NCBI RefSeq assembly: GCF_020379485.1
Contig: NC_063450.1
Span: 27,380,137-27,444,136 of the forward strand
Source of the DNA: Brassica napus
Lineage: Eukaryota > Streptophyta > Magnoliopsida > Brassicales > Brassicaceae
Direction of reading: 5' to 3'
Length of the DNA stretch: 64,000 bases
The translations under genes and the position numbers were made by a program. Of the stretch, positions 35,301 through 48,420 are shown piece by piece. The notes beneath the pieces are model-generated. The model worked only from the letters and a program-made list of their open reading frames with translations. It was not told the DNA's origin and did not search any database. Positions within the stretch are counted from its first letter, which is position 1, and every line of letters starts with the position of its first letter.

Positions 35301-36033
35301 CCGAAGGCAACCCAAGACTATAAACCAATTTCTGAATCTCATAATAAGATTCAGCAGACACGTTGTCTTCTGGCAAATACTCTTTAAACAACTCCGCCCA
35401 TGCATCCATGCAATTCTCAGGTAAATTATGATCCGTTTTAATATTCATCATCCTAGCTGCTAGAGACAATTTAGAGAGACCTTCTCTACAACCAGTGTAG
35501 ATTGGTTGATTTGCAGCATCTAGCATTTCATAAAACCTTTTTGCATCCAAATTAGGTTCTTCTACATTTCCAGTTCCATCAGCTATTGTTGTAGTTGTTT
35601 CTAAAAATGCATCACTATTCATATCTTGAACCCTATCATGATCTACCATCTGCTCATGATCTTGATGATAATTATATTCATTATGCAAATGATTCGGTTC
35701 TTCACTATGATGACCATCCTCAAAATTATTATTACTACTACTAGCTTCATTTCCCCCATAACCCTCTCTGTGTTGATACCAAATGTAGTAATGTGGTGTA
35801 AATCTTCTGTTTACTAAATTCTTCCATACAGTTTAACTACGTGCAAATTTTGAATTCTTGCATTTTCGACAGGGGCAGAACATCTTACCGCTTTCCTGTG
35901 TGATCGGTGTACAGCACGCCTGGTGCATGAATGTCTCTAGCCCGCTCAGAAATGCGTTTGTCACGCTCCCGTCGGAATCTTTGTGCAAATACATTCAACT
36001 CCGTAACTCGTAAATACTACCGCCACCGGCCAT
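32346..36033 (-). pseudogene. CACTA copy 1 transposase (TNP2/TnpD type)
   Basis: Four exons on the minus strand: 36033-33903, 33829-33286, 33209-33110 and 33026-32346, with GT-AG junctions in frame. The N-terminal Transposase-associated domain starts MAGGGSIYELRS and has cysteines in MFCPCRKCKN. The Transposase_21 core includes YLGLCTDGFSPFGMSGRQYS, LIPGPKHPKRSLDVFLQPLI and RHNLDVMHIEKNFFENIMNT. Then come DUF4218 (FPPSFFDVMEHLVVHLPYEA) and DUF4216 (NYGICVKGETDFYG...) with an acidic C-terminus. Two lesions are seen: TGA at 35995-35997 where TGG is expected, and TAA near 35832. Otherwise it is remarkably intact, so inactivation may be recent. The protein would cut at the CACTA ends. Confidence 0.9.
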
Positions 36034-36179
36034 TTTTTTCTTAGATTTTTTTTTGAAATTTTTTTTTCTGATTTTTTTTTCTGATTTTTTTTCTCCTGTT
36101 TGTGTGTTGTGAGGAAGAGAGCTATGGGAAATGACATATATATAGAGAAATTTTCGAGTTGGGTAGTTGAAATATAACA

Positions 36180-36510
36180 ACGATTTTACAAGGAATGTTT
36201 TACATGGTTTTAACATAATATTTACAACGACTTTACGACGAAATTAGGTAAGCTAAAGCACATTGAATACACATTTTCACCTAAATATAACGGTAACATG
36301 TTTCGTTGTAATGTCGATGTAATGATTACGACGTATTTCTCATTCCACGTACATTCGTCGTAAACTTACATGGATTTTACGACGAAAACTATTCGTCGTA
36401 AATTTACATGGCGTTTACGACGAAAGATGGATTCCTCGTAACTCCGTTGTAAACACCATGTAAATTTACGACGAAATATTTTCGTCGTAAATGTTCGTTG
36501 TTATGGGCAC
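36180..36510. repeat. right subterminal repeat array of CACTA copy 1
   Basis: Dense TTCGTCGTAAA/TTTACGACGAAA motifs in both orientations, directly inside the right terminus and upstream of the transposase gene (start 36033, minus strand). Confidence 0.85.
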
Positions 36511-36524
36511 ATGTTCTTGTAGTG

Positions 36525-39040
36525 GTCTACTTAAAAGTTAGGGCTGGTGGACTTGAAAAGAAGTCTACAAGCCTTGAATTTTAAGCATATTTCATTAGAA
36601 GCTTACTCAAAATATGATTTTAATTTTTAATCATTTTTTGCAGGTATTCTTTTCCAAAGTTTTAAAATCATCTTTCCAAAAATGTAAGCTTTACATATAT
36701 TCATTATAAGATATTTTGTGTTTATAATGAAATAAATTTAAAGATTCATACTTTATGTTTTTGCTTTGTTACAAGGATGACAAAAAAACTATTTTTAAAA
36801 TATCTTCGAGAACATAATATTTTCAAATTTTCTAAATGTACACTTTTAGATATAAAAATTTTACGTCAGTGTAGACTTCAACTAAAGTTTACTAAACAAT
36901 AACTTTACGTAGACTTAGTAAAAAGTCTACTAAAATATGATTTATTTTTTTATCTTTTGTTTTTTTCATAACTCTATCTTATTTTGCAGGTACTTTTTTC
37001 AAGACTTTATTTGAGGCATCAAGATTATGAAAAATCAAACATACTCAAGAATAATTTTTAATATATTGCTCTGTAATAATTTCTTATAATAAAATATTAA
37101 TTTTTAAATAATTGTTTAATGCATAATATTAATTTTTAAATAATTGTTTAATGCATAATCTATAAAGATTGTATTCATTTTTAGTTGTGTTTCACTTGTA
37201 TGATATTAATTATTAATTTTTTGTTAGATATCAATTTTTTCACAAGATCTAATCAACCAAACAAGTAAAACCACCATAGGCTAAAATAATAACTAACACA
37301 CATGTGAGAAGAAGAAAATCTATACAAAATTCTCAAAAAGTTTCAAGAGTTAAACTAATCAAATTTTTTTTGCAATAAGTTCCAAGTGTATAATTATAAC
37401 ACATTAACTTTTGAAATTCACCCAAGACCATTAAATTACTAACATACACTGTAAAATAATTAAATCATGAAAAAATATGATGAATAATACACAATTGTAC
37501 TTTTAATAGAATTTACGACGTAGACTTCAACTGCAATCTACCTTTGTAGATTTACAAAGACGTCAACACTTATTATCTAACACCAAAAATTTCTAGTTGG
37601 CTCTGACTTGATACACAAAGGCGTACAAAGTGTGTCTTAGCTAACTCGATCAAGTTCCGCACTTGTCTATCATTCGTGACATGCATAGGAGGAGTATCCA
37701 GAGCCATTTGTTGTAAAATGACGCCTGGTAAGGAATATGTTAGCACCGCCTTCTCGATTTTCTTGTCCAGACCATAATCTTCTAGTGCCATTTCAAGAAG
37801 TTCACCATGTGTAAAACCACCCGACATAAGAAACATTCTCCCTCATTTCCGATTATTGACCACAAACTCCCGCAAAGAGCCTTTCACCACCCATTCTCCA
37901 TACACAACAGGTATCTGAGCCATTTCCTGCAAAAAAATACAGGTTTACATAATCAGCAAAGAAATATTTCATGTTTCATAAAACTATAAACGAAGACTTA
38001 CAAATACGTCAAGAATTATTAGCTAACAATATTGTCAAATCAAATGAATTACATTTTCATAATTATAAAACATTTTCTTTTCAAAATCACTCAAACCTAT
38101 TAGGATTAACTAACACACACTGTCAAACAAAAAAAAACAAAAAAAAACTTAATGAATAATACACAAATTCACATTTTTATAGATTTTTCTATGCAGATTT
38201 AATATTTAGTATCTGAAGATCTAGACGTTCTTTTCAGTTTACAGACGTAGCTTGTCAAATAGGTCTGCTCTTTGGATTGGTTTTTGCAATTGACCATTTT
38301 ACGAGTTGCGTTCTATAGTTGAAAAAAAACTGTGATTTTGTACATGTCGACTTTCATTTCAGTCTACAGTTTAAAAAGGTTAGTTATTGCAATTGACCAG
38401 AATTCATCCAAGATTTGACTTTCAGAACCAGACTTCATATGCAGTCTACATGTTTGAATTTTTTTGAGAGAGGTTAGTTTTGCAATTGACCAAGTTTGAC
38501 TTCCAATCAGTAGATTGAAATGAACGTCTACGGGTGTGTAGACTTCTTGTGAAGTCTACTCTCAAATCCGACGGGTTGGTTTTGCATTTGACCAAAATAA
38601 AAAAGTAGACTTTATATGCAGTCTACATTTTTTTTCTAAGATAAGAAGACTACATATGAAGTCTACAATTTAATAAATTTTTGATTGCTTTTTAAACTTT
38701 TTGGTCAAACACAAAACTAACCTATTCAACGAAGTCAAAGTTTTGGTCAAATGCAGAACTGACCTTTTATAGACTTTGTTGGCAGTCTACATTTTGTAGA
38801 CTTCCGTTGAAGTCTATTTTAAAAAGTCAAAAGTTCGGTCAAATGAAAAACTAACCTTTTTAGGTAGACGTCTTAGTAAGTCTACCGAAAGTTTTATTTT
38901 TGTTGTCAAAGGTAAAGACGGAGACTACTGGGGAACTCTGTGTTAGAAAAAAATTTGTTTAGTCAATTGCAAAACTTACCCGTGCGTTGACAAATAGACT
39001 GCATCGTAAGTCTCTACGGAGGCGTAGACATACAAAACAG
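36525..39040. repeat. GTAGACTTC-rich repeat region (right part)
   Basis: Many copies of GTAGACTTC and its complement GAAGTCTAC, often facing each other over a few bases, spread from 36525 to about 39030, with GGTTAGTTTTGCAATTGACC-like segments between. A 32-bp unit is tandemly duplicated at 37095-37158. The MuDR-type fragment lies within, so the whole is read as a decayed Mutator-like element. Its outer ends were not located. Confidence 0.55.
37573..37923 (-). pseudogene. N-terminal fragment of a MuDR-type transposase
   Basis: Minus strand from ATG 37923: MAQIPVVYGEWVVKGSLREF, VVNNRK, then TGA, then MFLMSGGFTHGELLEMALED and VLTYSLPG, TPPMHVTNDRQVRNLIELAK, and VRLCVSSQS. This is the N-terminal region typical of Brassicaceae Mutator-like transposases. 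No zinc-finger, DDE transposase core or ULP1 protease is found in the remaining region. The stop and the missing core make it inactive. Confidence 0.7.
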
Positions 39041-40683
39041 TCTACCGTCGCGATACAGATCTGAAAAAGAACGAAAACCATATAAATAGTTACCTTTTTC
39101 TGTGTAAAGCTCGTTTCCAACCTTTTCAACCGTCCAAACTCCAAATATGAGCAAAAAGAAACATCTTTGACTATTCACTAACGAAGAAACTCGAAAATAT
39201 GAAGTTTGTGATTATGAAAATGAAAGTTATGAGAGTTTTTTATATGGAAATGTAGAGAAGATGAGAGGAAATGAAGTTTTTTGGGTTAGAATGAGAAAAA
39301 AATTGGTTGAAAATTGAATTTTTGAGCTTTAGAGCTCAAAAATGGTGGTTCATGGTAGTTGAAAAAATTGATGATGATGACATTTTTGTAAATAAGAAAA
39401 AATGGTTAGGGTGTATTTGGTTTTTTGTTAATTTCGAAATTAATAAAAAATTAAATAAAAATGACAATTTTGTGAATAATTCAAAAACATAAGGATAGTA
39501 TGAAAATTTTATTGATGAATAGTAATAACAAAAAGAAAGGTTGGTTTTGGGTTTGACTAGAAATTGTGGGTTGGTTTTGAAAAACACGCATTGTTTTATT
39601 CATTTAAACAAGTGTCTTTTGTTATATTCGCTAATCAAATTGAGATTAAATAATGCAATTACTCTAGCTAATATCGTTATAATAGACGAATCACATATGT
39701 TTATTTTATTATTACGACCGAATGTTGATTTTTTTTGTTGGTCATGGTCCATTCAAAGTACAAAGGCGAATGTTCTCTTGACCTAAAAGCATTATAAATA
39801 AAAATCCATGGATGGTTGTAAAATGCTACGGCTATGCATAATGAACAAAAAGGTTGTGTCTTTGTGAAGATCAGAGACGCCATTGGTAAAGAAAGCGCAT
39901 TCCAATGTGTTATTATATGCTTAATTAACTCGAACCGTCCATAGCAAGATCCCACAATTTGCACTCAAGAAACTTTTAAATGTCTACTAGTCTATAAGTT
40001 AATCATTTTCTAAATATGGAATTTAGTTAGGTTAAACTAATTATTCGATAGTTTAAAGTATCTGCCCAATTGATAATTTTGGTAGTAGAGAACTTCATGA
40101 CGACTCTCCTTGTACGTGGAGGAATAGAATCAATTCATAGTCGCTAATGCTATATGATTAATGTTCTCAAACCCCCAAAATATAGATATTTTTGTTCAGA
40201 AAATATCTTAAGCTCTTTAATAAAAACAACTGTCAATGTAGTTAATTGCTTCATTTTAATCCTAAGTTTTTAAAGAGATGTCTTAGCATATTTCTACTAT
40301 CTTACCTTTGATAGCCTATTACCCAAAGGAGAAATAAAGTGCATGGAGAGGAAACATTAATACGTTTAGTTAAAAAACATCAACACGTTTAGGGCGAACA
40401 CATTCTACTATCACTGCACACACAAACTAGACACATGTCGATATGAGAAAATGAAGATTGCGCAAGCTTCAAGTAACAAAACCCTATAGAATTTTTTTCA
40501 TAAGACAAATTAGTGATTAGAGATGACTATACACTTAAAAGTGATATGAAATAGTGATAAGAATTAAGGGGCGTACATTAAAAGAATGGTGATACCATCC
40601 TACTATATATACCACTATTTTCTTACTTATAATTTATTACGTAGTATTGCGCAATTTACCATGCATGTTACATATTTTATTAC
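39041..40683. other. spacer, nothing recognised
   Basis: AT-rich DNA between the Mutator-like repeats and the second CACTA element. Short frames occur but none has a domain signature. It may contain the unlocated right end of the Mutator-like element. Confidence 0.4.
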
Positions 40684-41506
40684 AAGCACTGCAAGAAAAA
40701 GAGGTTTTTATAGTGGAGTAGGATAGCGTTTTTTTTCGTTTCTGCTATGGTTGATATGTAATTGAGTTTATATAGCGGTTATAAAATTGTAAACGCTATC
40801 TTTAGTTGGGCCGAATTTTAATAGTCATTTTACATGGCACTTTAGTGCGGAAGCGCTACGAATAAGTTAGGCGGACAAAATTTTCATTTGCCCGGGCTTA
40901 CCAATTTCACTTAATTCATTTTTTCTTTTTCGGTTCTTCCCTCTTTCTATCTCCCCTGAGTTCTCATCTCCCCTCTATCTCTTCGTCTCAATTATTTTCC
41001 CGATTGGTCTGACTCTAAAAAATTAATCTCTTCAAATAACACATTAATCTCCGATTTCTATCTCGTCGTAATGGTTTTCCAGAATCTCTAAAACCCAACA
41101 AATGTTCTTCGATTCTGAATCGTATGTACAATCTCGTCTAATATCTGTATTTTTTTTTTGTTTCTGATAAACCAATCGTTTATTCCTATTTAACTGGTGG
41201 CTGATTTAGGGTTGCATGTCCAATTGATTCGGTCTTTTACTCTTTTACAGGGAGCTTTAGATTCAGATCTTCCAAGAAAGGTATCTGTCGTGTATTTTTC
41301 TAGGTTTGGCTATAGCTTTTGATTTTGTTTCAATTGAATTATATCATTGCTTTTATTTTTCAGGTCGTTTAAATCAAAAGAGAAGACATTTTTATTAGGT
41401 AAAACCAAACCGATTTATACTGATTCTTCTATAAGTTGTCTTTGTGTGTTCTTGAGGCATAATAAAGTTAGTGTTTTTATATACATTTGGTCGGAGCTGT
41501 TGTGCG

Positions 41507-44500
41507 ATGGATAAAGCTTGGGTCTGGTTACCAAGGTATAAATATTACTGTGTTTTGCTTATCTTTTTTTGATTTCATTCACGAAATTGTGCTTCTGAAT
41601 TAATTTTCATTTGTGTGCATCTGACAGGAATAGTCTCGAGTATGAGCAAGGTGCAACTGAGTTTGTTTCTTCGTCATCAAGACGATTGGGTGATCTAGTT
41701 GAAATGTTCTGCCCTTGCGTTGATTGCCGCAATGTCTGCCATCAATCAAGAGAGACAGTTTTTGAGCATCTCGTCATCAGAGGGATGGATCAGAAGTACA
41801 AGGGATGTAAATATTGGAGTAAACACGGGGATATAAGGCCAGATAAGACAGCTGATGTTCAGACGTCTGAAAATGAGGCTTATGAGTTGATGAGGACAGC
41901 TTTTATAGCGAGCGATGGCAAGACACCATTTGAGAAGCAGAATTCAGAGGATTTTAATGGTATTGAGAGGCCAGAAGAGGACGAGTTTAGGAAGAAGTTA
42001 GATGATGCCGAGACTCCACTGTACCCGACATGTCAGAAATACACCAAGGTTGCTGCTATCATGGGTCTTTACCGTGTAAAGGTCAAGAGTGGGATGTCAG
42101 AGAGCTATTTTGACCAGCTAATGACATTAGTTCATGACATGCTACCTCCAGATAATGTTCTGCCTAAGTTTACGGATGAGATGAAGAAGTTCTTAAAGGT
42201 GTTTGGTTTTGGTTATGATGTCATCCACGCCTGCAAAAATGATTGTATCCTTTATAGGAAACAGTATGCGGAGATAGTTTGCTGTCCAAGATGTAGTGAA
42301 TCAAGATGGGAAAGAGATAAGCACACTGGTGAGGAGAAGAAAGGAGTTCCATGTAAGGTGCTTAGGTATTTTCCCATAAAAGAGAGATTCAAGAGGATGT
42401 TTAGATCGAAACGGTTGGCTGAGGATTTGTGTTGGCACTTCAACAATGCAACTGAAGATGGATCTATGCAGCATCCTGTGGATTCTTTGACTTGGGTTCA
42501 GGCAAACGATAAGTGGCCGGAATTTGCTGCTGAAGCAAGAAACCTGAGACTAGGTCTTTCTACTGATGGGATGAATCCATTCTCGATCCAAAACACCAAG
42601 TACAGCACGTGGCCGGTTCTCCTAGTTAACTACAATATGGCGCCAACTCAGTGCATGAAAGCGGAGAACATTATGTTGACGATGTTGATACCTGGACCAA
42701 CAACACCTAGCAACAACATTGACGTGTATCTACAGCCCCTGATAGAGGACCTCAAGGACTTGTGGACCGAAGGTATTGAAGTTTATGATGCCTTTAAGAA
42801 GGAGAGTTTTAATTTAAGAGCTATGCTGTTGTGGAGTATCACAGACTACCCAGCTTTAGGGACATTAGCTGGATGTAAAGTTAAGGGGAAGCAAGCATGT
42901 ATTGTATGTGGGAAGGAGACACCGCATAGATGGCTTAAGTTTAGTAGGAAACATGTGTATATGGGCAACATGAAGCGACTGATGCCTGGTCATCCCTACA
43001 GACGTAGAAAGGGTTGGTTTGACAACACAGTGGAGTCTGGTGTTTCAAAGAGGATTCAGAGTGGGAAAGAAATATTTGACAGCCTTAGAGGAATTAGAAA
43101 TTATTTTGGAAGACCATTAGCTAAAAAGGGGAAGCGTAAAAGGGCAGAAGCAGAAGATGACGATGATGAAGCTGCAACAGCTGAAGAAATCGAAGAAGAT
43201 GATGATTTATGGAGGTGGAAAAAAAAGTCTAACTTCTTTGACTTACCATATTGGAAGGTATACGTTCTGCTTTACAATTAATTTTAGCTTTCTGAATTTA
43301 TGTAAGCTAATTAAATTGTTTCTGATAATTAACTCTACATAATGTTTGCAGAAAATGCCTATGAGGCATAACATAGATGTTATGCACGTCGAGAAGAACG
43401 TCTCAGACGCACTACAATCTATTCTTATGAATAATGCAAAATCAAAGGATGGGTTGAAAGCAACAAAAGATTTAGAAGATATGGGAACCAGGAACAATTT
43501 ACATCCAGAAAAGCATGGGAAGAGAACTTATTTGCCTCTAGCTGCATTCTGGCTTTCCAAGGAAGAGAAAAAAAATTCTGTAGACGGCTATCCAAGTTTA
43601 GAGGCCCCGATGGATATTGTGCAAATATATCCAGTTGTGTCTCGTTGGATCCTCCCAATATCGGCAGCATGAAGTCACATGACCATCACGTTCTTTTGCA
43701 GAACCTTTTTCATGTGGCATTGAGAGGTTTATTGCCTAAAGGACATCAGATAGCTGTCAATCGTATCTGCAACTACTTCAACAGACTTTGCCAACGAGTT
43801 ATTGATCCAGAGAAGCTACTGACTCTAGAATCTGAGATTGTGGAAACAATGTGCCAGTTGGAGAGATTCTTTCCACCATCACTCTTCGACATTATGTTTC
43901 ACCTTCCTCTCCATCTAGCTAAAAAAGCACGCTTGGGTGGCCCTGTGCACTTCAGATGGATGTATCCGTTTGAGAGGTAATTATTTTTTGTCTTTGTCGT
44001 ATACTTTCAATAAATAGACTAACTTATATGTTCTGGTATGTAGATATATGAAGACTCTAAAAGCTTATGTCAAGAATTTTGCACGACCCGAAGCTTGTAT
44101 GGCTGAGGGATATTTGTCTAGTGAATGCATTTCGTTTTGTATGGAGTTCCTTCGAAAATCTGTTCCAGTCCAAGAAGCAATTAATAGAAATGAAGATATT
44201 GAGGCAACTCAGAATGTCCTTGAAGGAAGACCATTACAGAAAGCTACAGAAGTAACCCTCACAGATAAGGAGAGAGATATAGCTCATCGTTATATCCTCA
44301 TGAATACAGCAGTCATGGATCCGTATATTGGGTAAGTAAAACAGCAGTTAGATATATAAAGTTGTTCTATTTTATACATCGTCTAACTTAAAGAAAGCAG
44401 GTTGCATTTGGAAGAACTGCAAGCTACTGATGAAAGATGCGCACAAAATGAAACTCTACTGTGAAAATATCACACAGAAAGGTCCCCCCAGTGGATAAAA

Positions 44501-45194
44501 GATAAGGTAAATGAGCTTATTATATGCTTTAATCTTTACATTTTTGTATGATTATTAACTCTGCTACACGTTTCATGTTAATTAGATACCTAATAACTCG
44601 AAGGAACATTCGAAAAGGCTGAGATGGCTTGCTTTTGGACCAAGGAATATTGCTCACACATACAAGGGATACGTGGTGAATGGACATCGATACCATTCTG
44701 ATGATGTAAAGCGCAATACACAGAATAGTGGGGTTGCATATGAAGCATTTTCGATGTGTCGAGCTAGTGCTAAAGATTCTAAGCAAATGGCAGACATGGT
44801 AGCTTACTATGGAGTGATAAAGGAGATCATATTGGTGGACTACCACATGTTCCAAGTTCCCCTGTTTAAGCGTAGTTGGGCTCACAAAGGGAAAGGAGTT
44901 AAAGAGGAAGAAGGGTTCACACTTGTCAATCTTCATATGAATCAGTCATCATTTGCAAACGATCCATACATTCTGCCATCGCAAGCTAAACAGGTCTTCT
45001 ATTCTAGAGAAGATGAAAGCTCACCTTGGTATGTTGTTATGCGGGCACCACCAAGAGGATACCATGAGTTAGAGACAGAAGAGAAGATCGATTTTGAACC
45101 ATCAGTCCAGCCAATTGAAGATATAGGATATCAATCTGATGATGAGAGTTTCTGTGTTAGGGAAGACTGTGAAGGTGTCCTTGTTGATGTTTAG
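41507..45194 (+). pseudogene. CACTA copy 2 transposase (TNP2/TnpD type)
   Basis: A short first exon (41507-41535, MDKAWVWLPR) is followed by exon 41628-43257 and exons from 43352, 44043, about 44400, 44586 and on to TAG at 45192. Domains in order: Transposase-associated (MFCPCVDCRNVCHQSRETVF), Transposase_21 (RLGLSTDGMNPFSIQNTKYS, LIPGPTTPSNNIDVYLQPLI, RHNIDVMHVEKNVSDALQSI), DUF4218 (FFPPSLFDIMFHLPLHLAKK) and DUF4216 (NSGVAYEAFSMCRASAKDSK). Lesions: a one-base loss near 43600 shifts the frame before SCVSLDPPNIGS, and a TGA near 44460 replaces a conserved Trp before KYHTER. Exon limits after 44335 are approximate. Not functional as read. Confidence 0.88.
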
Positions 45195-45231
45195 ATACTA
45201 AAAATTCTAGTTTTGTTTCAGGTTCTCTGCA

Positions 45232-47938
45232 ATGATGAAATCTCAAGCTGTTAATGAGCAAAACCGTCGCAGTAAGCGTCAAGCAGGTGTTGATGCGAGT
45301 CCTGTCGGGTCAGAGGTTCATAAGAAACAAAAGAAGAATGCTCCGAAGGTTAATGAAAGAGAAGAGAGTGCTGCTAAAGAATCGACTGAGGAAGAGGCGC
45401 AAGACGTAGAAGTGGATCAACATTCACAAACTGAAGTTGAAGAACCCATCCCTGCTTCTAGCAATGGAGTGTCCAACACCTATGACACTCAGACACAGCA
45501 ATCCGAGATCAAAACGAGGAAGACAAGGGGTCTAACTAAAATGCGCAAAGTGGCCAAAAATGCAGAGGACAAGGTAGATGTAGAGTTCAACTCCATAGGT
45601 GAGGATGTCGGTAGTGGACCAGTGACACTCTCCTCCTTTCTTGGTCCTCTTGTGAGGGAGCATGTGCCAGTATTGCTAGATGACTGGAGACACATCGAAG
45701 AAACAACAAAAGACGCTTTATGGGAAGAGATTCAGGTAATTTTTATAAGTTTTTTCGATGGAGTACTAGTTTAAATTATTTTAGTGTTTAACGTTTCAAT
45801 ATTTGACAGGGGAGGTTCAACTTGACAGAGGAATGGCAAAAAGATGCAGTCTTTAAGCAGATGGGTTGCTTGTGGAGGGCCTCGAAATCTAGGCTGACTT
45901 CTATTGTCCGTTCTATTAAATACAAGTCTCAGATACAGAAAATGAAGCCTAGTAACATCCAATCTTCTTCTGCTTGGAACAGTTGGGTGAAAGCTAGGTG
46001 CACCAAATATTTTAAGGTTGTAGTTAATGATGCTTGATTACTTATACGATTTATTTTAGATAAAAGTTATGGTATCTGATGGTTGTGTTAATAGGTACAA
46101 AGTGATAAATACAGGAGACTTATGAAGATTCAAATTCCGCACACAACAAGCCAAAAAGGCATGAGTCGCCTAGCTCATGAGATGGTATGTTTGTCTAATT
46201 TTTTGAATTTGGGAGAAAAGTAATGACTTTATTTGCACCTAAGAAAGTTACTAGAACTTTATTTGATCGAACTTGTAGAAAAGAAACAACGATGATCCTA
46301 AGAAAGTTACTAGAACTAAGGTTTGGGTAGCAGGACATACGCATTCAGATGGGAGACCCGTGAATGAAACACACGTTGAAACTATTGTAAGCATATTATG
46401 TATTCTTATTAGTTAAGGATCAAGACAATTTCGTAGTGTCTTCGTTTTTTCTTTGCGGGAAAAGATCAAGACAATTGACAGTGAAATAGATTCTAACTCC
46501 TCGGATAACATTGGTGAAGATGCTGTGAGTCAAGTTCTCGGAAAAGAGAGACCAGGAAGAGTTAGGGGGATGGGCAGAGGAGCCACTATTACGAAGATTG
46601 CTTACTTACAAGCTAGAGACAAAAATGTCCAGAAGCTTGAAGCTACTCAAGCGGAATTAATTACCAAGCTTGAAAAGTTGCAAAACGTTGTTATTGACTT
46701 AGCTGGCGAAAAGGTAACTTTCTTATACACTTGTCCAATTAATTTTACTTGGTGTTTCAATATGATGCTTACTTGTTTTTTTGTTGTTTTAAGACACATA
46801 AAGATGATGTTCCTAGTTCTGAAAGAAGCGATGGTAGCAAGAGAGGAATAAGGTGCCAGATATTGGATTGGATTTCGACTGATGATGTGGTTGTAGGTGA
46901 AGGAGAATACTACTCAAGTGAACCCACATATAAGATTGGTCGAATTCCTCTGGGTCCTAATGCGGCAGCTGTAATTGTCAACTCTATAGCAGTCGAAGAT
47001 GCATGTGTCTGGTGACCAACTACAAGTATTGGAACACTTTCTGAAGCTGTAGGAGTTAAAATTGCATGGCCATCCGACAAGTTAATATTGGACGATGTTA
47101 TTGACTTCTCAAAACATGCTAACACTGTCGGGTCAGAGGTAAACTGAAATTTCTTGTGTTATTTTCAAATTCACATTGAAAATCGATTACTAATATAGAA
47201 TACATTTGGGATGATTATTAGACTATGGATGCATCAGTCGGAAGGGTACAAATATTTGATTACTGGAATGTAGAAGATGAGTTGATTGCTGAGGGTGTAC
47301 TGTTGTCAGCTGAACCTAACCAATTGGTGAACGATATTCCGCTTGGACCGAATGCTGCAGTTATAAAAATTGAAGTAGTTGTTAAAGATTCTGCTTTCGG
47401 AGACCAGCGCCTGGAATGTCAAACATGGGTGATGCACTACATCAGATCATTGCTTGGCCAATTGATAGGGCACGACTATCTGATACAACTGCTGAATCTA
47501 CCAAGAAACCTAATGTGGTAAGCTTCAGATGCCGGTTAATTTGTCTTCGATATGTTGCAATTCTGTGGCCGGTTAATTTGTCTTCGATATGTTGCAATTC
47601 TGTGATGTTATTGTGATTGTGTTTGTGTTGGTCTTTTTTTGGTCTTTCAGAGTACTAGTAACAGCACTGGTAGTAGCAACAAAGTTGGTAAACAGAAGTG
47701 TGCTCTTTTGGACTCTCATAACTCTGGACAGACAGTAGCTTGGGGTCGTGTGTTTTCAACAGATCCAGCAGACAAGGTTCATTTCATCCCTCTAGGTCCC
47801 AATGCTTCTAAGGTCTTGGTAGAGGTTTCCAAGATGGATGATGCACGAGTGTGGAGACCAAACTCTGAAATTGAAGTCATAGGTGATGCAGTAGGGAGCA
47901 CAGTGGTGTGGCCTACTGATAAGGTTGTTTTCATATGA
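45232..47938 (+). pseudogene. CACTA copy 2 TnpA-like protein with three DUF8039-like repeats
   Basis: Charged N-terminus (MMKSQAVNEQNRRSKRQAGV), then a Transposase_24-like core split over exons (FNLTEEWQKDAVFKQMGCLW, SSSAWNSWVKARCTKYFK, KVWVAGHTHSDGRPVNETHV). A coiled-coil segment follows (VQKLEATQAELITKLEKLQN, about 46627-46710). The C-terminus has three related units of about 70 residues. Unit 1, near 46860-47100, has IPLGPNAAAVIV and an in-frame TGA after DACVW. Unit 2, near 47240-47520, has a frameshift after KDSAF. Unit 3, 47690-47938, is intact and ends WPTDKVVFI. By analogy it binds the element's ends. Exon limits are approximate. Confidence 0.75.
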
Positions 47939-48159
47939 GTGATGAGTTGTGAAATTGAGAATTTTCAATTGTCTTAGTACTTTGTCATAATTATGAGTTT
48001 CATGTAATGTTGAACTTAAAAATGAGTGTATCTTTATTATAATAAAATTTCTATTTCTAAATCCGAAATTTATGTTTCTAAAAATAGTTAAAAATATTTA
48101 TATATATAAAATATATATAATTATAAATACCGAAACGAAGCTACTTTAAAAGAGTATAG

Positions 48160-48420
48160 AAACAGTAGCACTTATATAACTGTTATGGTAATATTAACTA
48201 TGGCTTTTTAAAACCGCTATTAAATAATATTTGATAGCATTAATAAAGCGCTATTATATAATATATAATATCATTAATAAACCGCTATTGTATATCGGAA
48301 TACGATAGCAGCGCGAAAAAGCGCTATCTAAAGTCTTCGACCTATTATAACGGGCGATGATATAGCGCTTGCAATAACGCTATGGTATCTATAGATAGCG
48401 GTTTTCAGCCGCTAAGAAAA
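48160..48420. repeat. right subterminal array of CACTA copy 2
   Basis: Repeated AACCGCTATT, AAGCGCTATT and TAGCGGTT-type motifs in both orientations. A sparser set lies at the left end (40725-40860). Confidence 0.8.

Larger units (their letters stand above)
29421..36524 (-). mobile_element. complete CACTA (En/Spm) DNA transposon, copy 1
   Basis: 7104 bp with inverted ends CACTACAAGAAAACAT (left) and, inverted at the right, CACTACAAGAACATGT. The 3-bp target duplication GTC is at 29418-29420 and 36525-36527. Both subterminal zones and one internal zone are packed with TTCGTCGTAAA/TTTACGACGAA motifs. It carries a TNP2-type transposase gene and a TnpA-like gene, both on the minus strand. Excision would restore GTAGACTCAAATGAAGTCTAC in the surrounding Mutator-like repeat. 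Confidence 0.95.
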
